From: Ptychodera flava
Taxonomy: Eukaryota; Hemichordata; Enteropneusta; Ptychoderidae
Length of the DNA: 64,000 nucleotides
Reading direction: 5' to 3'
Assembly (NCBI RefSeq): GCF_041260155.1
Contig: NC_091928.1
Location: 34,623,388-34,687,387, forward strand
Both the position numbers and the translations under genes were made by a program. Below, one piece after another: positions 63,213-64,000 of this stretch (its first letter is position 1; each line of letters begins with the position of its first letter). The notes under the pieces were generated by a model, which saw nothing but the letters and a program-made list of their open reading frames with translations, was not told the origin of the DNA and made no database searches.

Positions 63213-63690
63213 AAGCAGGGGGAAAGCTTAAGTGTGCGCATGCGTGTAAGGGCATCCTCGTACGCGGATGTCATTTCAAAGATGAACGTGCTTCTTGAGA
63301 TACTTGTTTTGTACCTTTAGAAGCACAATCAGTAAATATCAGTAAATATAGGAAAATTGCATGTTAAACTCATTTTTAATGCTGTCAGTTTCTATTAAGT
63401 AAACGTAGAATGCCTACATTTTCTACATAAGAACATCTCTCCCCTCCCTCTATGACATGCTTCTTGAGCGATATATTTTGTATCTTTAGAAGCACTCAAT
63501 CAGAAAATATGGGAATATTGCATGCCAAACTCATTTTTAATGCTGTCAATTTATATTAAGGTAAACGTAAAATGCCTACTTTTAAACATAACAATGTCTC
63601 TCACTCTCTCCACACTATCCCCCACCCCCTTATCTAATTATGATGTGCTTCTTGAGATACATACAGTGTTCTCCCCAGGCCGTTTAACAG
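63213..63690. repeat. Two-copy tandem repeat, ~180 bp unit
   Basis: GTGCTTCTTGAGATA...TTTAGAAGCAC...CTCATTTTTAATGCTGTCA occurs at about 63288-63390 and 63458-63550, with a third partial start at about 63646. Confidence 0.7.
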
Positions 63691-63775
63691 GATCGGCCCC
63701 GATCCTTTATTTTTTTCGCCCGATCCTTTATTTTTTCGCCCGATCCTTTATTTTTCATGCCGATCCTGTTTCATG
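63691..63775. repeat. Minisatellite, unit ~CGATCCTTTATTTTTTCGCC
   Basis: About 3.5 copies of a 20-22 base unit, bounded by GATCGGCCC at the left and CCGATCCTG at the right. Confidence 0.9.
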
Positions 63776-64000
63776 TCCGCTGATTCTCTTTAAATGTGGC
63801 TGAAGACCTATTGTTTCCCGGCGGCGATTTTGTCACTTTTATTTCAGCGAGCGTATCAAGTGTGAAACGGTTCTAATGTGGCGATAACATGACGTGCCAG
63901 ATGATTAGAAGGTTTATTCCATCGCCAAAATGTGTGAAATGGTTAGACTGTTCTCCTTTCATGTCGATGCTTTAGGTGTTTTACACACAATGAGGCAGGG
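63776..64000. other. End of window, nothing recognised
   Basis: No supported feature. Confidence 0.35.

Overview
This is a eukaryotic, intron-containing, AT-rich and very repeat-dense stretch. The gene families (RING/B-box/coiled-coil TRIM proteins, two PNT/ETS-type genes) and the transposon families (TAA-flanked elements, hAT-like, Penelope-like, piggyBac-like, fold-back) suggest a marine invertebrate, most likely an invertebrate deuterostome such as a hemichordate or lancelet. That assignment is inference; no species marker is visible. Most long open frames in the window come from microsatellites or chance.

Layout. 1-20 kb: no convincing gene. It holds hairpin elements (1.16 and 7.63 kb), four copies of a ~350 bp repeat family carrying the core ATGGCGGCCATTTTG, and two TAA-flanked DNA elements (8836-10260, 12665-14382). 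20.1-21.1 kb: a two-exon gene for a small protein that is essentially one PNT (ETS-type SAM) domain without an ETS domain. 21-34 kb: repeat copies, a minisatellite, a Penelope-like reverse transcriptase relic and a TTAA-flanked piggyBac-like MITE. 34.5-39.0 kb: a five-exon ETS transcription factor gene (PNT-like domain, basic segment, ETS domain) with microsatellites in its introns. 40.86-48.56 kb: a 7.7 kb fold-back element whose two arms are arrays of ~400 bp units, interrupted by a 1.73 kb insertion holding a regular ~146 bp tandem array. 50.0-51.9 kb: a single-exon TRIM gene whose C-terminal part reads as a Neuralized (NHR) domain, with one frameshift near its end. 53.2-56.1 kb: a decayed hAT-like transposase gene split by nested insertions. 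57.7 kb: an almost perfect 2 x 86 bp palindrome. 58.76-60.48 kb: a third TAA-flanked element with a 180 bp tandem array. 62.3-63.2 kb: a truncated, frameshifted second copy of the TRIM gene.

Functional reading. The two PNT genes lie on the same strand 13 kb apart and share an intron position and phase just before the PNT domain. They may be relatives, with the PNT-only product acting as a modulator of ETS proteins as Drosophila Mae/EDL does (inference). The TRIM pair is a dispersed duplication of a probable E3 ubiquitin ligase; only the first copy keeps the C-terminal domain.
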